Origin: Opitutia bacterium UBA4506
GTDB taxonomy: Bacteria; Verrucomicrobiota; Verrucomicrobiia; Opitutales; Puniceicoccaceae
DNA: 34,977 nt
Reading direction: 5' to 3'
Assembly (NCBI GenBank): GCA_002388665.1
Contig: DGMY01000013.1
Span: forward strand, 1-34,977
Both the position numbers and the translations under genes were made by a program. This document shows, piece after piece, positions 18,701 through 25,995 of the stretch; the first letter of the stretch is position 1; each line of letters starts with the position of its first letter. The notes under the pieces were generated by a model. The model searched no databases, was not told the DNA's origin, and saw only the letters and a program-made list of their open reading frames with translations.

Positions 18701-18857
18701 CCGCCAAAGAGGCATCGGATAGATCGGCAATCGCAGCGGACAGGGACGCCACTGAACCACTGGCACAGAGCGCCAGTAGAAACAAAATAAGGCGACCCCG
18801 CGCCCGAATGGCACGCGCAGGAACCATCGAAGACAGGAATACTCGAGAATTAAACAT
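15738..18857 (-). CDS. Large secreted TPR-repeat protein
   Basis: This 1039-residue protein has an N-terminal signal peptide (hydrophobic core about 22-42, ending SLSA) followed by TPR-like helical repeats over nearly all of its length. Clear TPR units include HDFARFNLGGAYTDLEEPEKA near 110-130 and AKAHLELGLAYKRIGKLGEA near 970-990. TPR arrays hold protein complexes together, and this one is likely periplasmic or outer-membrane-facing. It is the first gene of the TPR-TPR-ExbB-ExbD-ExbD-vWA operon. There is no ribosome-binding site; nine cytosines sit directly before the ATG. A second in-frame ATG at 18827 would also leave a complete signal peptide, so the start is uncertain by ten residues. 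Confidence 0.88.
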   Translation of the reverse strand: MFNSRVFLSSMVPARAIRARGRLILFLLALCASGSVASLSAAIADLSDASLAGQLQSKISGGLIGVRPELKELVKRTEGKPDQATYLFLLGLSYQDEYSETGDKEQLKQAVKIYEDYVRKFSDGQHHDFARFNLGGAYTDLEEPEKAIGHYRWLYENSGNWTFRNEGRNRMASLYISNGTAGEGVALFESIFKESTLDPELRAQSAAWLLQGYLDLGRAEEILPYLRYLTGQYEAVYDPAFNITLLKSGDGLFDREEYDQAILLYSFVKSRAEIIDFYERRIRELEANIRYLRPNSESYMVFDSQLQAAKARLKGVQEIRSYDVDMRWRMARVYKETERIWESLWAFIHLYEDFPEHEQSEDFLYTAYGEAVLLGDQAMAEELAVDYLSDPEREKFRSPIVLGLAQTYARTQRFQELLDLVAEYRKKSPDQRTVAQLMNLVGSYMISMGQYGDLLDYMQTVKGELRGKEPSTQAVTYWLALSELLLADYPRASATFRDFLAKYGERSIFYEDGSYRYAISLFGEQKSAEARDQFLKFVGEFPDSSLRGEAELYLGDITRDSGDLPAAAEHYRLVIEHTQNIAFISKATFSLSDVMEISGDPEGAVEVLEEYVEEYGEVGEISEAYFRMGMILDRLDRLGERFAIHGEAIRQLIADPNRYAVDRLIRTYEEDYVKYDRSFSDSVALLDHMMEDDAFRQKFLTDRVYQYQYMQSEDGVYVDRELANLLTRDRSFRAKIIETDRPLDPNTMQPRAPRESDITAEEAIAELAILRDIYLEKSESLAPYQASVLFNELLREGEAEKDFIVQMRARMALEMMGENDPDPYFSQEELAGAPPAVLLWEAAKYEERDPELAVQLYEDVLINHPWSDSVYPALMALGDLAIQSAEESGDPEQWTRALAYYNRVTDRYAMKVRDAEPYLKKGMILSQLGRDQEAIDTLGQVLRNPAWKGLDHAKAHLELGLAYKRIGKLGEAHGFFERLIVAYGGYSDIASWAYFYDLQVLEEMGEEESVDQLLEEYRTRLSVMKKTKAFEQIEENYEL

Positions 18858-18866
18858 GGGGGGGGG
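18858..18866 (-). repeat. Nine-base C tract abutting the TPR start codon
   Basis: On the coding (minus) strand nine consecutive cytosines lie immediately upstream of the ATG at 18857, where a ribosome-binding site would normally be. Homopolymer tracts of this length can change by slippage. A candidate -10 (TATACA, 18880-18885 on the minus strand) lies about 23 nt upstream of the ATG. Confidence 0.85.
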
Positions 18867-19008
18867 TTAGCAAAGGGTATGTATAACATGCCGTAAGACG
18901 GAATGCTAGTGGAATATGGTTACAGAACTTTAGCAGAACTTAAGGTTCCACAACACCTCTCCTAGGTTAATCTATTAATCCCAGTAAATACGGGTGCTCC
19001 GAAAGCAT

Positions 19009-19039
19009 TGAACCCTCCCCCGGGACGGGAGAGGGTTCA
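19009..19039. terminator. GC-rich hairpin downstream of the beta-helix gene
   Basis: TGAACCCTC and GAGGGTTCA pair across 19009-19039, with one mismatch if the stem is extended. It lies about 58 nt past the stop of the beta-helix gene (minus strand) and upstream of the TPR operon promoter. It has no T-run on either strand. A termination or insulating role is possible but not shown. Confidence 0.4.
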
Positions 19040-19096
19040 GTCAAATTGGACAAAATCCCAAGAGGCAGCACCCGCTGCCAAAGGGTGCCTCCGCAA

Positions 19097-22018
19097 CTAC
19101 TCGGAAGTCGAAGACCCTGACTCAACAATTGTTGAGGGGATCGAACTTTGGCTGATCACAAAACCTGCGAATCGAGTCAGGGATTCACGTCCGCGAACGA
19201 TGATCTTATGCTGCCCAGCGTCAAAGTGCATCGCCTTAGGATATTCATTCTTCTGCCAGTTTGCTACCTGCCAAGCCCAGATGCCTGGAGCGGTAACGTT
19301 GAACGGCCAGTAAAAAGGCTCAGCCCCATCCACCTCAACAAAGCAACTATCATGACCTGGAGCACCCGGTCCGGGGACTTCGATCAACCCATGGAGGTAA
19401 TAGACACCCGCCTGCTTAATCTCGAAATCGATCTCGATAGAGGCCTTGCCCGCCTCTGCACGGGAAGGCGGTGCCTGAAGGTAAGGAACTACTGGTGCAT
19501 TTGGATCGGACTCGACCAGGTCAAATCCTTGCTGCTTGAGATCTGCGATTTTGAACACCTGACGGTTGAGTTGAGCCGGTTCGACAATTGCCTTCACAAA
19601 AGAGGTTCGATTCAACCCCTTATCGGTGCGAACCGTAATAGCGGTCTGCTTCAAGCCTTCGTCATCACCCAGACTCGCTAGGTCTACCCAAACTCGAACG
19701 GTTTGGGCTTTTCCGGTTGCTTTGCCAGAACGAGGCTCAATTCGCAGCCATGGAGAATCCGAAATCAACGTCCACTCTGTCCCGGATTCCCGGGGAACCA
19801 TGACCTGGAGCTCGACCGCCTCAGACTGCTGATCTCCAAGTTTTCCCGAAAGATTAACCTGCATGGGCAGCAAAGAGATTCCGGAGGTGCGCTTAGGAAA
19901 CAGAGCGTCACTGCCATACGGAATTGCTCCTATGTCTGGATTCTTGGAATCGTTGACCATTGGGAGGGGCTCTCCTTTGCCAATCGCGGGAGAGTTCTCA
20001 GTCAAACCGTAGTTTCCTTCATCCTTGTTCGTGAATTTTTCAATTCCAATCACTCCATTGACTTCCCAACCAGCAAGAGGAGGGTCGATCGAATTGGGGC
20101 GCAACATATCGTAGTCAAAGTCAGCCATAGCCTTTTGCGGCCAAAGCAGTTCGCCGGCGGCGATCAAATTGTTACGGGTGGTAATCGGCATTGGGCCCTT
20201 CCCCCAGTTTCCGCCGCGGAGAGCCTTCCCGTTGCTCCAGATTGTATTGTGGTAGAAAAAATTCGGCCCTGGTTCCCCGCCTCTATTTCCTCCGACTTTA
20301 AGTGCAAAATTCGTAGCACCCCGTTCTTCCCCTTCAAGAACAATCAGATTCCGGTAGATGTACGACGGCCCCAATAGAGTCGGCGCGGTACTCACTCCGC
20401 AGTAACTGCTCTGGATCCAATTGTTGAAGAAACGGACGTTCATCTGCCCGCCATCCAATTCAATACCATCATCGTTGCTGAAGAACATAACGTTCCCCGA
20501 GATGTCCGTATCCCGGTGAGGTCCACCTGTAATGTAGCTATTGTAGGCACCCTCAATCGTATCATTGAACCGGTGATTTTCTCCACCGACCAACTCGTTA
20601 TTTCGAATCACGTGATGCCCATTCGAATTGAACAAAATGATGGCTGTCGGTCCCAATGGGTGGCCATTTTTCCAAGATGTCGCCTGCCCGCGGGGATGGT
20701 GAATGAAATTATCCTCGATAACGACCCGCTCCGCTCCTTTGGAGAGACGTACTCCGCCCTCTAAATTGATTCGATTTCCCTCGTCATCCAAATAGAACGG
20801 TCCCTTCCCCCACTTCTTGTTGGTCGATGGAGAAAGTGTTCCAACCTGGCCCCATCCGGAAATGTCGGAGCGACGAATACGAATATCAGTGGAGTTGGAG
20901 ACTAGAATGGCATCTTTGATGCCGCCGACTACTTTGAGGTTATCGATAACAACGTGGTGAACATCTACCAGTTTGATCGCGTTGGGTCCGTTTTTCCCGG
21001 CATCCAATACGGTCGTACCATCGGGGTGCCCGGTGTAGCGGATCCAGCCCTCTGCGGTACCACTCTCAGTGACGATCAGCGGTTCGGTCGTAACTCCGGA
21101 AGGAAGCGTGATCGTCTTCGCAATCGGCACTTCCGAGCTCCAGGTACGCGCCGATCCAGTCACGGGGGCAATCTCTTCATCCAAGTTAGGATCGCTCAAG
21201 GAGAGCTTGAACTCGTATTCGGTATCTTCCTCGAGATTCAAAAGGCTCGTTCTCATCTGCTTGGTTTTATCCTGCCAGATAACGTCTAACCCCGGCTTCC
21301 ATTCGGATTCCCCTGCCTCACGGTAGACAATGTTCCCCTTTGTGAAGCGACTCATGTCTCCCCCGATATCGGCATATACTCCGATTGAATTAAAGGTGGG
21401 TCGCCCTTCCAGTTTGGCTATGGAAGGTAGCTCCCGCACTCTCTCCGACGCAGGAATGACTGACATGCCAGCGAACCACACCGATTTCCCTATATTTCCC
21501 GAACTCTGATTGTATCGCAGCAGTAATCCGATTTGGTCAGCGTTGCCTACCGAAAACTCTTTCTGAATTCGGTTCCAGCCAGAACCTGGCTCTCGTACGC
21601 TAATTCGACCCTGTTCCTTACCGCCCTTGTAGAGCTTGATTTGTAAAAAACCTTTCTCAGATTTACCGGACTTTATCCACCCTTCGAGATAGAGCACGCT
21701 CTCTGCGGGGATCTTAAATTTTTGAATCACCTGACCTTGACCCGATCCACTGCCCTCGATGTCAACGCGCAAACTTCCAGCGAGTCCTTCCGGTTTGTCA
21801 TCCGTATCATAGGAGAGGGTTCCCTTTCCCGAACTACCAAAGCGCCACCCCTTAGGAGAGCTACCGTTCCATTCGGAGAATGTCCCGTTTCGGACATAGT
21901 TTTCGCCGATCGCCGATCCGGCGAAAGCGAAAATCGCAAATAATAGAACTACGCGTTTTCCGAGCAGATCTACCATTCGAGCTAAAAAGTCGAATAGAGA
22001 AACAATAGGGGTTATCAT
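19097..22018 (-). CDS. Secreted right-handed beta-helix protein, possible polysaccharide lyase or glycosidase
   Basis: From the ATG at 22018 this protein has 973 residues. An N-terminal membrane/signal segment (GKRVVLLFAIFAFAGSAIG) is followed by a carbohydrate-binding-like jellyroll (ENYVRNGTFSEWNG...GWNRIQKEFSV), a fibronectin-like segment, and a long parallel beta-helix (VVIDNLKVVGGIKDAILVSN, VVIEDNFIHHP, FFSNDDGIELDGG). A BACON-like beta-sandwich (EWTLISDSPWLRIEPRSGKA) and a C-terminal beta-sandwich ending in AGQHKIIVRGRE complete it. The architecture suggests an exported polysaccharide-degrading enzyme, but I could not assign a lyase family. An alternative ATG at 21976 gives a shorter, cleaner signal peptide. 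A palindromic operator lies at 22043-22053. It is downstream of the GntR-SBP gene on the same strand. Confidence 0.75.
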   Translation of the reverse strand: MITPIVSLFDFLARMVDLLGKRVVLLFAIFAFAGSAIGENYVRNGTFSEWNGSSPKGWRFGSSGKGTLSYDTDDKPEGLAGSLRVDIEGSGSGQGQVIQKFKIPAESVLYLEGWIKSGKSEKGFLQIKLYKGGKEQGRISVREPGSGWNRIQKEFSVGNADQIGLLLRYNQSSGNIGKSVWFAGMSVIPASERVRELPSIAKLEGRPTFNSIGVYADIGGDMSRFTKGNIVYREAGESEWKPGLDVIWQDKTKQMRTSLLNLEEDTEYEFKLSLSDPNLDEEIAPVTGSARTWSSEVPIAKTITLPSGVTTEPLIVTESGTAEGWIRYTGHPDGTTVLDAGKNGPNAIKLVDVHHVVIDNLKVVGGIKDAILVSNSTDIRIRRSDISGWGQVGTLSPSTNKKWGKGPFYLDDEGNRINLEGGVRLSKGAERVVIEDNFIHHPRGQATSWKNGHPLGPTAIILFNSNGHHVIRNNELVGGENHRFNDTIEGAYNSYITGGPHRDTDISGNVMFFSNDDGIELDGGQMNVRFFNNWIQSSYCGVSTAPTLLGPSYIYRNLIVLEGEERGATNFALKVGGNRGGEPGPNFFYHNTIWSNGKALRGGNWGKGPMPITTRNNLIAAGELLWPQKAMADFDYDMLRPNSIDPPLAGWEVNGVIGIEKFTNKDEGNYGLTENSPAIGKGEPLPMVNDSKNPDIGAIPYGSDALFPKRTSGISLLPMQVNLSGKLGDQQSEAVELQVMVPRESGTEWTLISDSPWLRIEPRSGKATGKAQTVRVWVDLASLGDDEGLKQTAITVRTDKGLNRTSFVKAIVEPAQLNRQVFKIADLKQQGFDLVESDPNAPVVPYLQAPPSRAEAGKASIEIDFEIKQAGVYYLHGLIEVPGPGAPGHDSCFVEVDGAEPFYWPFNVTAPGIWAWQVANWQKNEYPKAMHFDAGQHKIIVRGRESLTRFAGFVISQSSIPSTIVESGSSTSE

Positions 22019-22042
22019 GGAATCATTTCTCACCCACCCAGC

Positions 22043-22053
22043 TGACTTAGTCA
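22043..22053. promoter_or_regulatory. TGACTNAGTCA palindrome, site A (beta-helix gene)
   Basis: TGACTTAGTCA is a perfect 11-bp dyad with a central T, 24 nt upstream of the preferred ATG of the secreted beta-helix gene, in the 83-bp gap after the GntR-SBP gene. It is one of five copies found in this window. Confidence 0.75.
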
Positions 22054-22101
22054 ACCGGAATCCGACGGAATCCTCCGCCTTTTACGAATAATCACGATCG
22101 T

Positions 22102-23469
22102 TTAAGAGCGATAGAAGATACTGCGATCCTGACCCTCGTTGTCCCCAAATCCCCGGACCCCAATAATGGTTCTCGCGGTTTGCGCCAATTCCTTCAGCCC
22201 CTTCTCCAGGTCCAGGCCACTGCGAAGAATCTTTGCAATGCCTTCCAAGACAAGCGTACCGGGAAACGGAGGCTCCAAATTGAAATTGGTGGAAACCTTT
22301 GCAACTTCGGTCGCAAAAAGAGCATCCCGATCATCGTCGAGATCCAGGCTTTGGTAAGCGGAGCTTTTCCGGATCGGAATATTGTGTTTCCACTGCCCGA
22401 TATAGTCCTGAACCTTTTCTGAGAGCATTGCCGAGACATACCGCTTGGCCAGTTCCGGCATGGTACAGGTCTTTCGCACACAGATCAGATCTGTGGCCTG
22501 GGCCGAGCAGTCCACTCCACCGGCAAAATTTGGAAGCGGAGCGACCGACCACTGATCGAAATCAGACCGAATGATGAAATCCATAAAATGGCGCCCCGAA
22601 AGGTGCATGGCCCCGCCCCCGGACAAAAAGGCATCAACGAACTCCTGATCATCATATTCCTTGTCCGACAGCAGGTCACCGAGCTCCCTGTACAACTCCA
22701 GGCCCCGGAGAACCTCCGGGCTATCTATGAAAACAGGATCGGGCTCACCCGGCCGAAAGAGACATCCGCCCGCGCGAATGATAAAGTTCATAAAAAGGTG
22801 CGCCGTCGGATACCAGTTAAAGATCAAGTTCGAGGGCAGGATCGTTTTCAACCGTTTCACGCACTCGATAAAATCCTCCCAACTCCAGCCTCCACAGGGC
22901 TGAGGACAACCTACCTTTTTCAACAATTCCGGATTGAAAAATATAACTCTCGGAGAAAACGCGAACGGAATACCGACCATTTTCCCACCAATCTCAAAGG
23001 GACGAAAGGGTTTCTCGAAAAACAAACTACGATCCGGATAGCACTCGGCAAAAATGTCGGAAAGATCCATGTAATCATGGTACTCCGTGAGCACGTGACT
23101 GGTGGTCCTCAACTCCAGCATCCCACGTTTGAAAGCGAAAGAACTACGGAGACCGGGGATACTGTCCTCGATCATCTCCAGCATTTGGCCAATCCACGGA
23201 AAATGCCCGATCGGATTATAGACACAAACGTTCTCAGCCAATACGCGGTTCTGCCATTCGCGTTGCACAAAAGTTCCACGCCGAGAGTGCGAATACAACA
23301 CACCATCCTGACAGAGAGACTCCACTCCTTGCTGCACCTTCAACAACGAGATGCCAATCGATTCGGCAATATCGCGGGCGGCTGGGATCCTATCATTGGC
23401 CACCAATTGACCATTCTCCAAAAGAGCGAGGATGTGGTGACGAACGATCGATACTTTGTTTTGAATCAT
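22102..23469 (-). CDS. GntR-type regulator fused to a solute-binding-protein domain
   Basis: This 455-residue protein from the ATG at 23469 starts with a winged helix-turn-helix of the GntR type (about 4-66: IVRHHILALLENGQL, RIPAARDIAESIGIS, CQDGVLYSHSRRGTFVQ). The remaining ~375 residues resemble an ABC-transporter sugar-binding protein (family 1). Landmarks are GKMVGIPFAFSPRVIFFN, WSWEDFIECVKRLK, and GGGAMHLSGRHFMDF followed by WSVAPLPNF. There is no signal peptide or lipobox, and a DNA-binding domain occupies the N-terminus, so the binding fold must work in the cytoplasm as the ligand sensor. No permease genes are nearby. It sits between the Gfo/Idh and beta-helix genes, each preceded by the same palindrome, and is the likely regulator of that set. 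Confidence 0.88.
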   Translation of the reverse strand: MIQNKVSIVRHHILALLENGQLVANDRIPAARDIAESIGISLLKVQQGVESLCQDGVLYSHSRRGTFVQREWQNRVLAENVCVYNPIGHFPWIGQMLEMIEDSIPGLRSSFAFKRGMLELRTTSHVLTEYHDYMDLSDIFAECYPDRSLFFEKPFRPFEIGGKMVGIPFAFSPRVIFFNPELLKKVGCPQPCGGWSWEDFIECVKRLKTILPSNLIFNWYPTAHLFMNFIIRAGGCLFRPGEPDPVFIDSPEVLRGLELYRELGDLLSDKEYDDQEFVDAFLSGGGAMHLSGRHFMDFIIRSDFDQWSVAPLPNFAGGVDCSAQATDLICVRKTCTMPELAKRYVSAMLSEKVQDYIGQWKHNIPIRKSSAYQSLDLDDDRDALFATEVAKVSTNFNLEPPFPGTLVLEGIAKILRSGLDLEKGLKELAQTARTIIGVRGFGDNEGQDRSIFYRS

Positions 23470-23511
23470 GTGCAACTAATGACGGAAGGCCGAAACTTCC
23501 CATCATTGAAT

Positions 23512-23522
23512 TGACTGAGTCA
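23512..23522. promoter_or_regulatory. TGACTNAGTCA palindrome, site B (GntR-SBP gene)
   Basis: TGACTGAGTCA is a perfect 11-bp dyad with a central G, about 42 nt upstream of the GntR-SBP ATG and within the 60-bp gap after the Gfo/Idh stop. Its position suggests autoregulation. Confidence 0.75.
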
Positions 23523-23529
23523 CTACGAC

Positions 23530-24831
23530 TCAAACAAATAGTCGCAGATTCAACGCTGCCGGAAAATTTTTATAGCCTTTCAACAGAAACTTTTTCCCAC
23601 GACGGGCCCAGGGCACAGCCCCTGTCTCCGAAAGCAGAAGGTCCTGATCAAAGGCTTCGGAAATCTGTTCCTCAATCTGGTCAACGGCCATCCAATGCTC
23701 TCCTTCTCTTGTGTAATCAGAGCAGTACTTTTCCGGGATTCGATGAACCGTCGATGATTCATGGGCGCCATTTACACTGATGGTATGAGCCAGCGCGATC
23801 TCTGGACCACAGATAAACTCACGCGGGTCGCTGATCCGTTTCAAAACGGCGGCCAAGATGCGATCTCGCAGAGAAACCCAACTCCGATTTTCCCGACGTT
23901 CAATTTCAACACCATTCGAATCGAAGTGCCGCACTCCGTCCATTTCCCAAACCATTTCCCCCTGCGATCCAGTGGCCACAATAACCGGGTCCCTCAACTC
24001 ACGTGAAACATGCGAGCTAAAAAACAACAACGGCACGCCCCCCGTGGACTGGATCCTCATGCAAGCCGTATCGGGGCTATCGATCTCGCGAGCGCGGTAG
24101 AGCTCGGCTTCGATTGAATCCAGCTCTGCAGGCTTCTCGAAAGTCTTTCCAGCAAGAAAACAGATCATGTTCAATTGATGGGCGAACGCATTGTTGAACG
24201 GCGAATCCAACATCCAATCGTCCCCCACCCGCAATTGCCCAGCCCAGCTATTGCGCTTATAATATCGATCCGTACGCGGCCATAGACCCATCGATTTAAC
24301 GGAACGCAATTCTCCAATTCCGCCCGCCAGGATGCACTCTTTCATCCAATGGATCGACTCGTCATATAGATTCTGGAACCCAACCGCGACAAACCGTCCG
24401 CGGCGTTCAGAGACTCTCTTAATCTCCAACACATCCTGAACCGTAGCCGCGGCCGGCTTTTCAACGAACACATTGGCCCCGGCCTCCAGCGCAGAAATTA
24501 CCATGGGAGCATGGAGGTGGATTCCTGTTGGGATAAAACAAAGCTCAACCTTCCCCGAAATCCCTTGGATCATTTCGTCAAAGGTGCCGTATATTTTCGC
24601 ACCCAACTCCCGGATCTCACGGCATTTTTCGGGCTCTTCCTCCTGATTGATGATCGTCACTGCGACGAACTCGAGCAATCCCCTCTCCACACCCCGACGA
24701 ATCGTTTTGAGATGTACGTCCGCAAATCCCGAAACTCCCACCAACGCTACCCTCGCAACTTTCACAGGCGAAGGAGCCAGAATGTCTCCTTTCGCCTGAG
24801 TGCCCGATTTTGAAGCTGATATAGTATCCAT
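23530..24831 (-). CDS. Gfo/Idh/MocA-family dehydrogenase
   Basis: This 433-residue protein from the ATG at 24831 has an N-terminal NAD(P)-binding fold with the loop GVSGFA (32-37) and the family hallmark EKP at 124-126 (VFVEKPAAAT). The C-terminal alpha/beta domain includes WMLDSPFNNAFAHQLNM, where a histidine in the catalytic region is expected. The family oxidises or epimerises sugars and sugar acids. The substrate cannot be told from the sequence. An upstream in-frame start would put the operator palindrome inside the coding region and add a basic, unstructured leader, so I reject it. It is the first gene of the run leading to GntR-SBP and the beta-helix protein, and is divergent from the PEP-CTERM gene. 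Confidence 0.88.
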   Translation of the reverse strand: MDTISASKSGTQAKGDILAPSPVKVARVALVGVSGFADVHLKTIRRGVERGLLEFVAVTIINQEEEPEKCREIRELGAKIYGTFDEMIQGISGKVELCFIPTGIHLHAPMVISALEAGANVFVEKPAAATVQDVLEIKRVSERRGRFVAVGFQNLYDESIHWMKECILAGGIGELRSVKSMGLWPRTDRYYKRNSWAGQLRVGDDWMLDSPFNNAFAHQLNMICFLAGKTFEKPAELDSIEAELYRAREIDSPDTACMRIQSTGGVPLLFFSSHVSRELRDPVIVATGSQGEMVWEMDGVRHFDSNGVEIERRENRSWVSLRDRILAAVLKRISDPREFICGPEIALAHTISVNGAHESSTVHRIPEKYCSDYTREGEHWMAVDQIEEQISEAFDQDLLLSETGAVPWARRGKKFLLKGYKNFPAALNLRLFV

Positions 24832-24923
24832 TGTAAACAAATTCAATTTTTTAGCCCGAAAGGCTTCCCGACCACCTAAGCCACGACGGCCGAATTGATG
24901 AGGGTCTCTCTGACTTATCCACC

Positions 24924-24936
24924 TTGACTTAGTCAA
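24924..24936. promoter_or_regulatory. TTGACTTAGTCAA palindrome, site C (Gfo/Idh and PEP-CTERM genes)
   Basis: This is the longest copy, a perfect 13-bp dyad (TTGACTTAGTCAA), in the 189-bp divergent region. It is 93 nt from the Gfo/Idh ATG and 85 nt from the PEP-CTERM ATG. Half-sites lie on both sides (TGACTTA at 24911-24917, AGTCAA at 24944-24949), suggesting cooperative binding. Confidence 0.8.
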
Positions 24937-25020
24937 CAGATTCAGTCAACTTTCTTTCTCAGTTGAACCGCCCCGACTTGGTTCAGCTATTAATCAAATA
25001 AAGAATCATCGATTCACCCC

Positions 25021-25713
25021 ATGAAAATAAAAATACTCACCCTGCCCCTGCTATCCCTACTTCCCGCAAGCCTTCCTGCGGCATTGATCCAGATCGACTA
25101 TGGTGCGATTGGCTCGTACGAGACGACAGGAAACTGGAACAATGTCACGAGTAGCACATCGCAAGGTTCACACAGCAGCTCCATTGCGGACTTGATTGAA
25201 TCTGATGGTTCGAGTTCGGGATTTTCCCTTCAAACCGAAAGCGTTGGGCAAATTGGAGCCAATACCAACGGGGAGAACTCAATAGCCTCTGGATTTCCCG
25301 CGAGTGCAAGTCGTGATTCTTTCTACTTCGAAGGTTCAAATGGCCTCATTATCACCTTGGGAAACTTGAACGTGGGCCAGACGTATGACTTCACTTTCTA
25401 CGCGGCGAGATCCGGTTCAGGAAGCCGCATTGCTGAGTATGAGGTAGTCGGTGGGAACACTACCGATACAACAACTTTGAATGCCTTAGGCAATGTTTCC
25501 AATACAACATCTCTCTCAGGATTTACCGCTGATGTGAACGGCGAGATCGTGATTAACGTCTCCCGAACAACCGGATCCTTCGGTTACCTCGGGGTTCTGG
25601 AAATTGAATCCAGTGTGATTCCCGAGCCTTCACAATCTGCATTGATCATGGTGGCCGCTATCGTAATACCGGCCACACTCCTGTCTCGCCGTCGCAACCG
25701 GCGTAATTCCTAA
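25021..25713 (+). CDS. PEP-CTERM sorting-domain protein
   Basis: This 230-residue secreted protein has an N-terminal signal peptide (MKIKILTLPLLSLLPASLPAA) and a Ser/Thr/Gly-rich beta-type body. The C-terminal PEP-CTERM tail consists of the PEP motif at 201-203, a hydrophobic helix and the terminal basic cluster SRRRNRR. Exosortase recognises such tails and the proteins end up at the cell surface or in exopolysaccharide. The body contains NLNVGQTYDFTFYAARSGSG, typical of adhesion-like PEP-CTERM proteins. No exosortase is in the window. The promoter region is shared with the Gfo/Idh gene and holds operator site C; a strong terminator follows 54 nt after the stop. Confidence 0.93.
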   Translation: MKIKILTLPLLSLLPASLPAALIQIDYGAIGSYETTGNWNNVTSSTSQGSHSSSIADLIESDGSSSGFSLQTESVGQIGANTNGENSIASGFPASASRDSFYFEGSNGLIITLGNLNVGQTYDFTFYAARSGSGSRIAEYEVVGGNTTDTTTLNALGNVSNTTSLSGFTADVNGEIVINVSRTTGSFGYLGVLEIESSVIPEPSQSALIMVAAIVIPATLLSRRRNRRNS

Positions 25714-25767
25714 CCAAGACGCTACTCATCCGGCACGATAGCGTTCGGATGAGATCAGTTGAATTTT

Positions 25768-25802
25768 GTCCCGGCCTCCCGTTTGCGAGGTCGGGACTTT
25801 TT
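25768..25802 (+). terminator. Rho-independent terminator of the PEP-CTERM gene
   Basis: GTCCCGGCCTC pairs with GAGGTCGGGAC (one mismatch) over an 8-nt loop and is followed by TTTTT (25798-25802) on the plus strand. This is the clearest intrinsic terminator in the window. The opposite strand lacks a T-run after the stem. The rest of 25714-25995 shows nothing else recognisable. Confidence 0.92.
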
Positions 25803-25995
25803 ATGTACGGACCCGGCTGTCCATCAAATTCCCAAGCCGCCCCTCACAGAAAAGGGAGGCAAGGCCTTTGCATCTGTAAATTGCTCCACACCCTCAACCC
25901 TACGGCCACTCAGGAGCGATGAGTCTTGCCCGGCAGATCTTCGTCAACTGCGCCTCTGGGAATTCGAAAATAAGAGAGCTCGATCGGCAAAATAC

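Noticed and set aside
19040..19096. Riboswitch-like alternative hairpins (GGCAGC-ACCC-GCTGCC and overlapping GCACCC/GGGTGC)
   Set aside because: Short stems at the 3' end of a gene with no match to a known riboswitch core; probably chance.
22019..22054. TTG start for the beta-helix gene at 22054
   Set aside because: It would place coding sequence over operator site A and has no ribosome-binding site; an ATG follows at 22018.
22588..23514. 308-residue plus-strand reading frame
   Set aside because: It is antisense to the GntR-SBP gene and its translation is low-complexity and basic, typical of a shadow frame.
24832..24936. Longer N-terminus for the Gfo/Idh protein
   Set aside because: The extra 35 residues are basic and unlike the family, and the extension would overlap operator site C.
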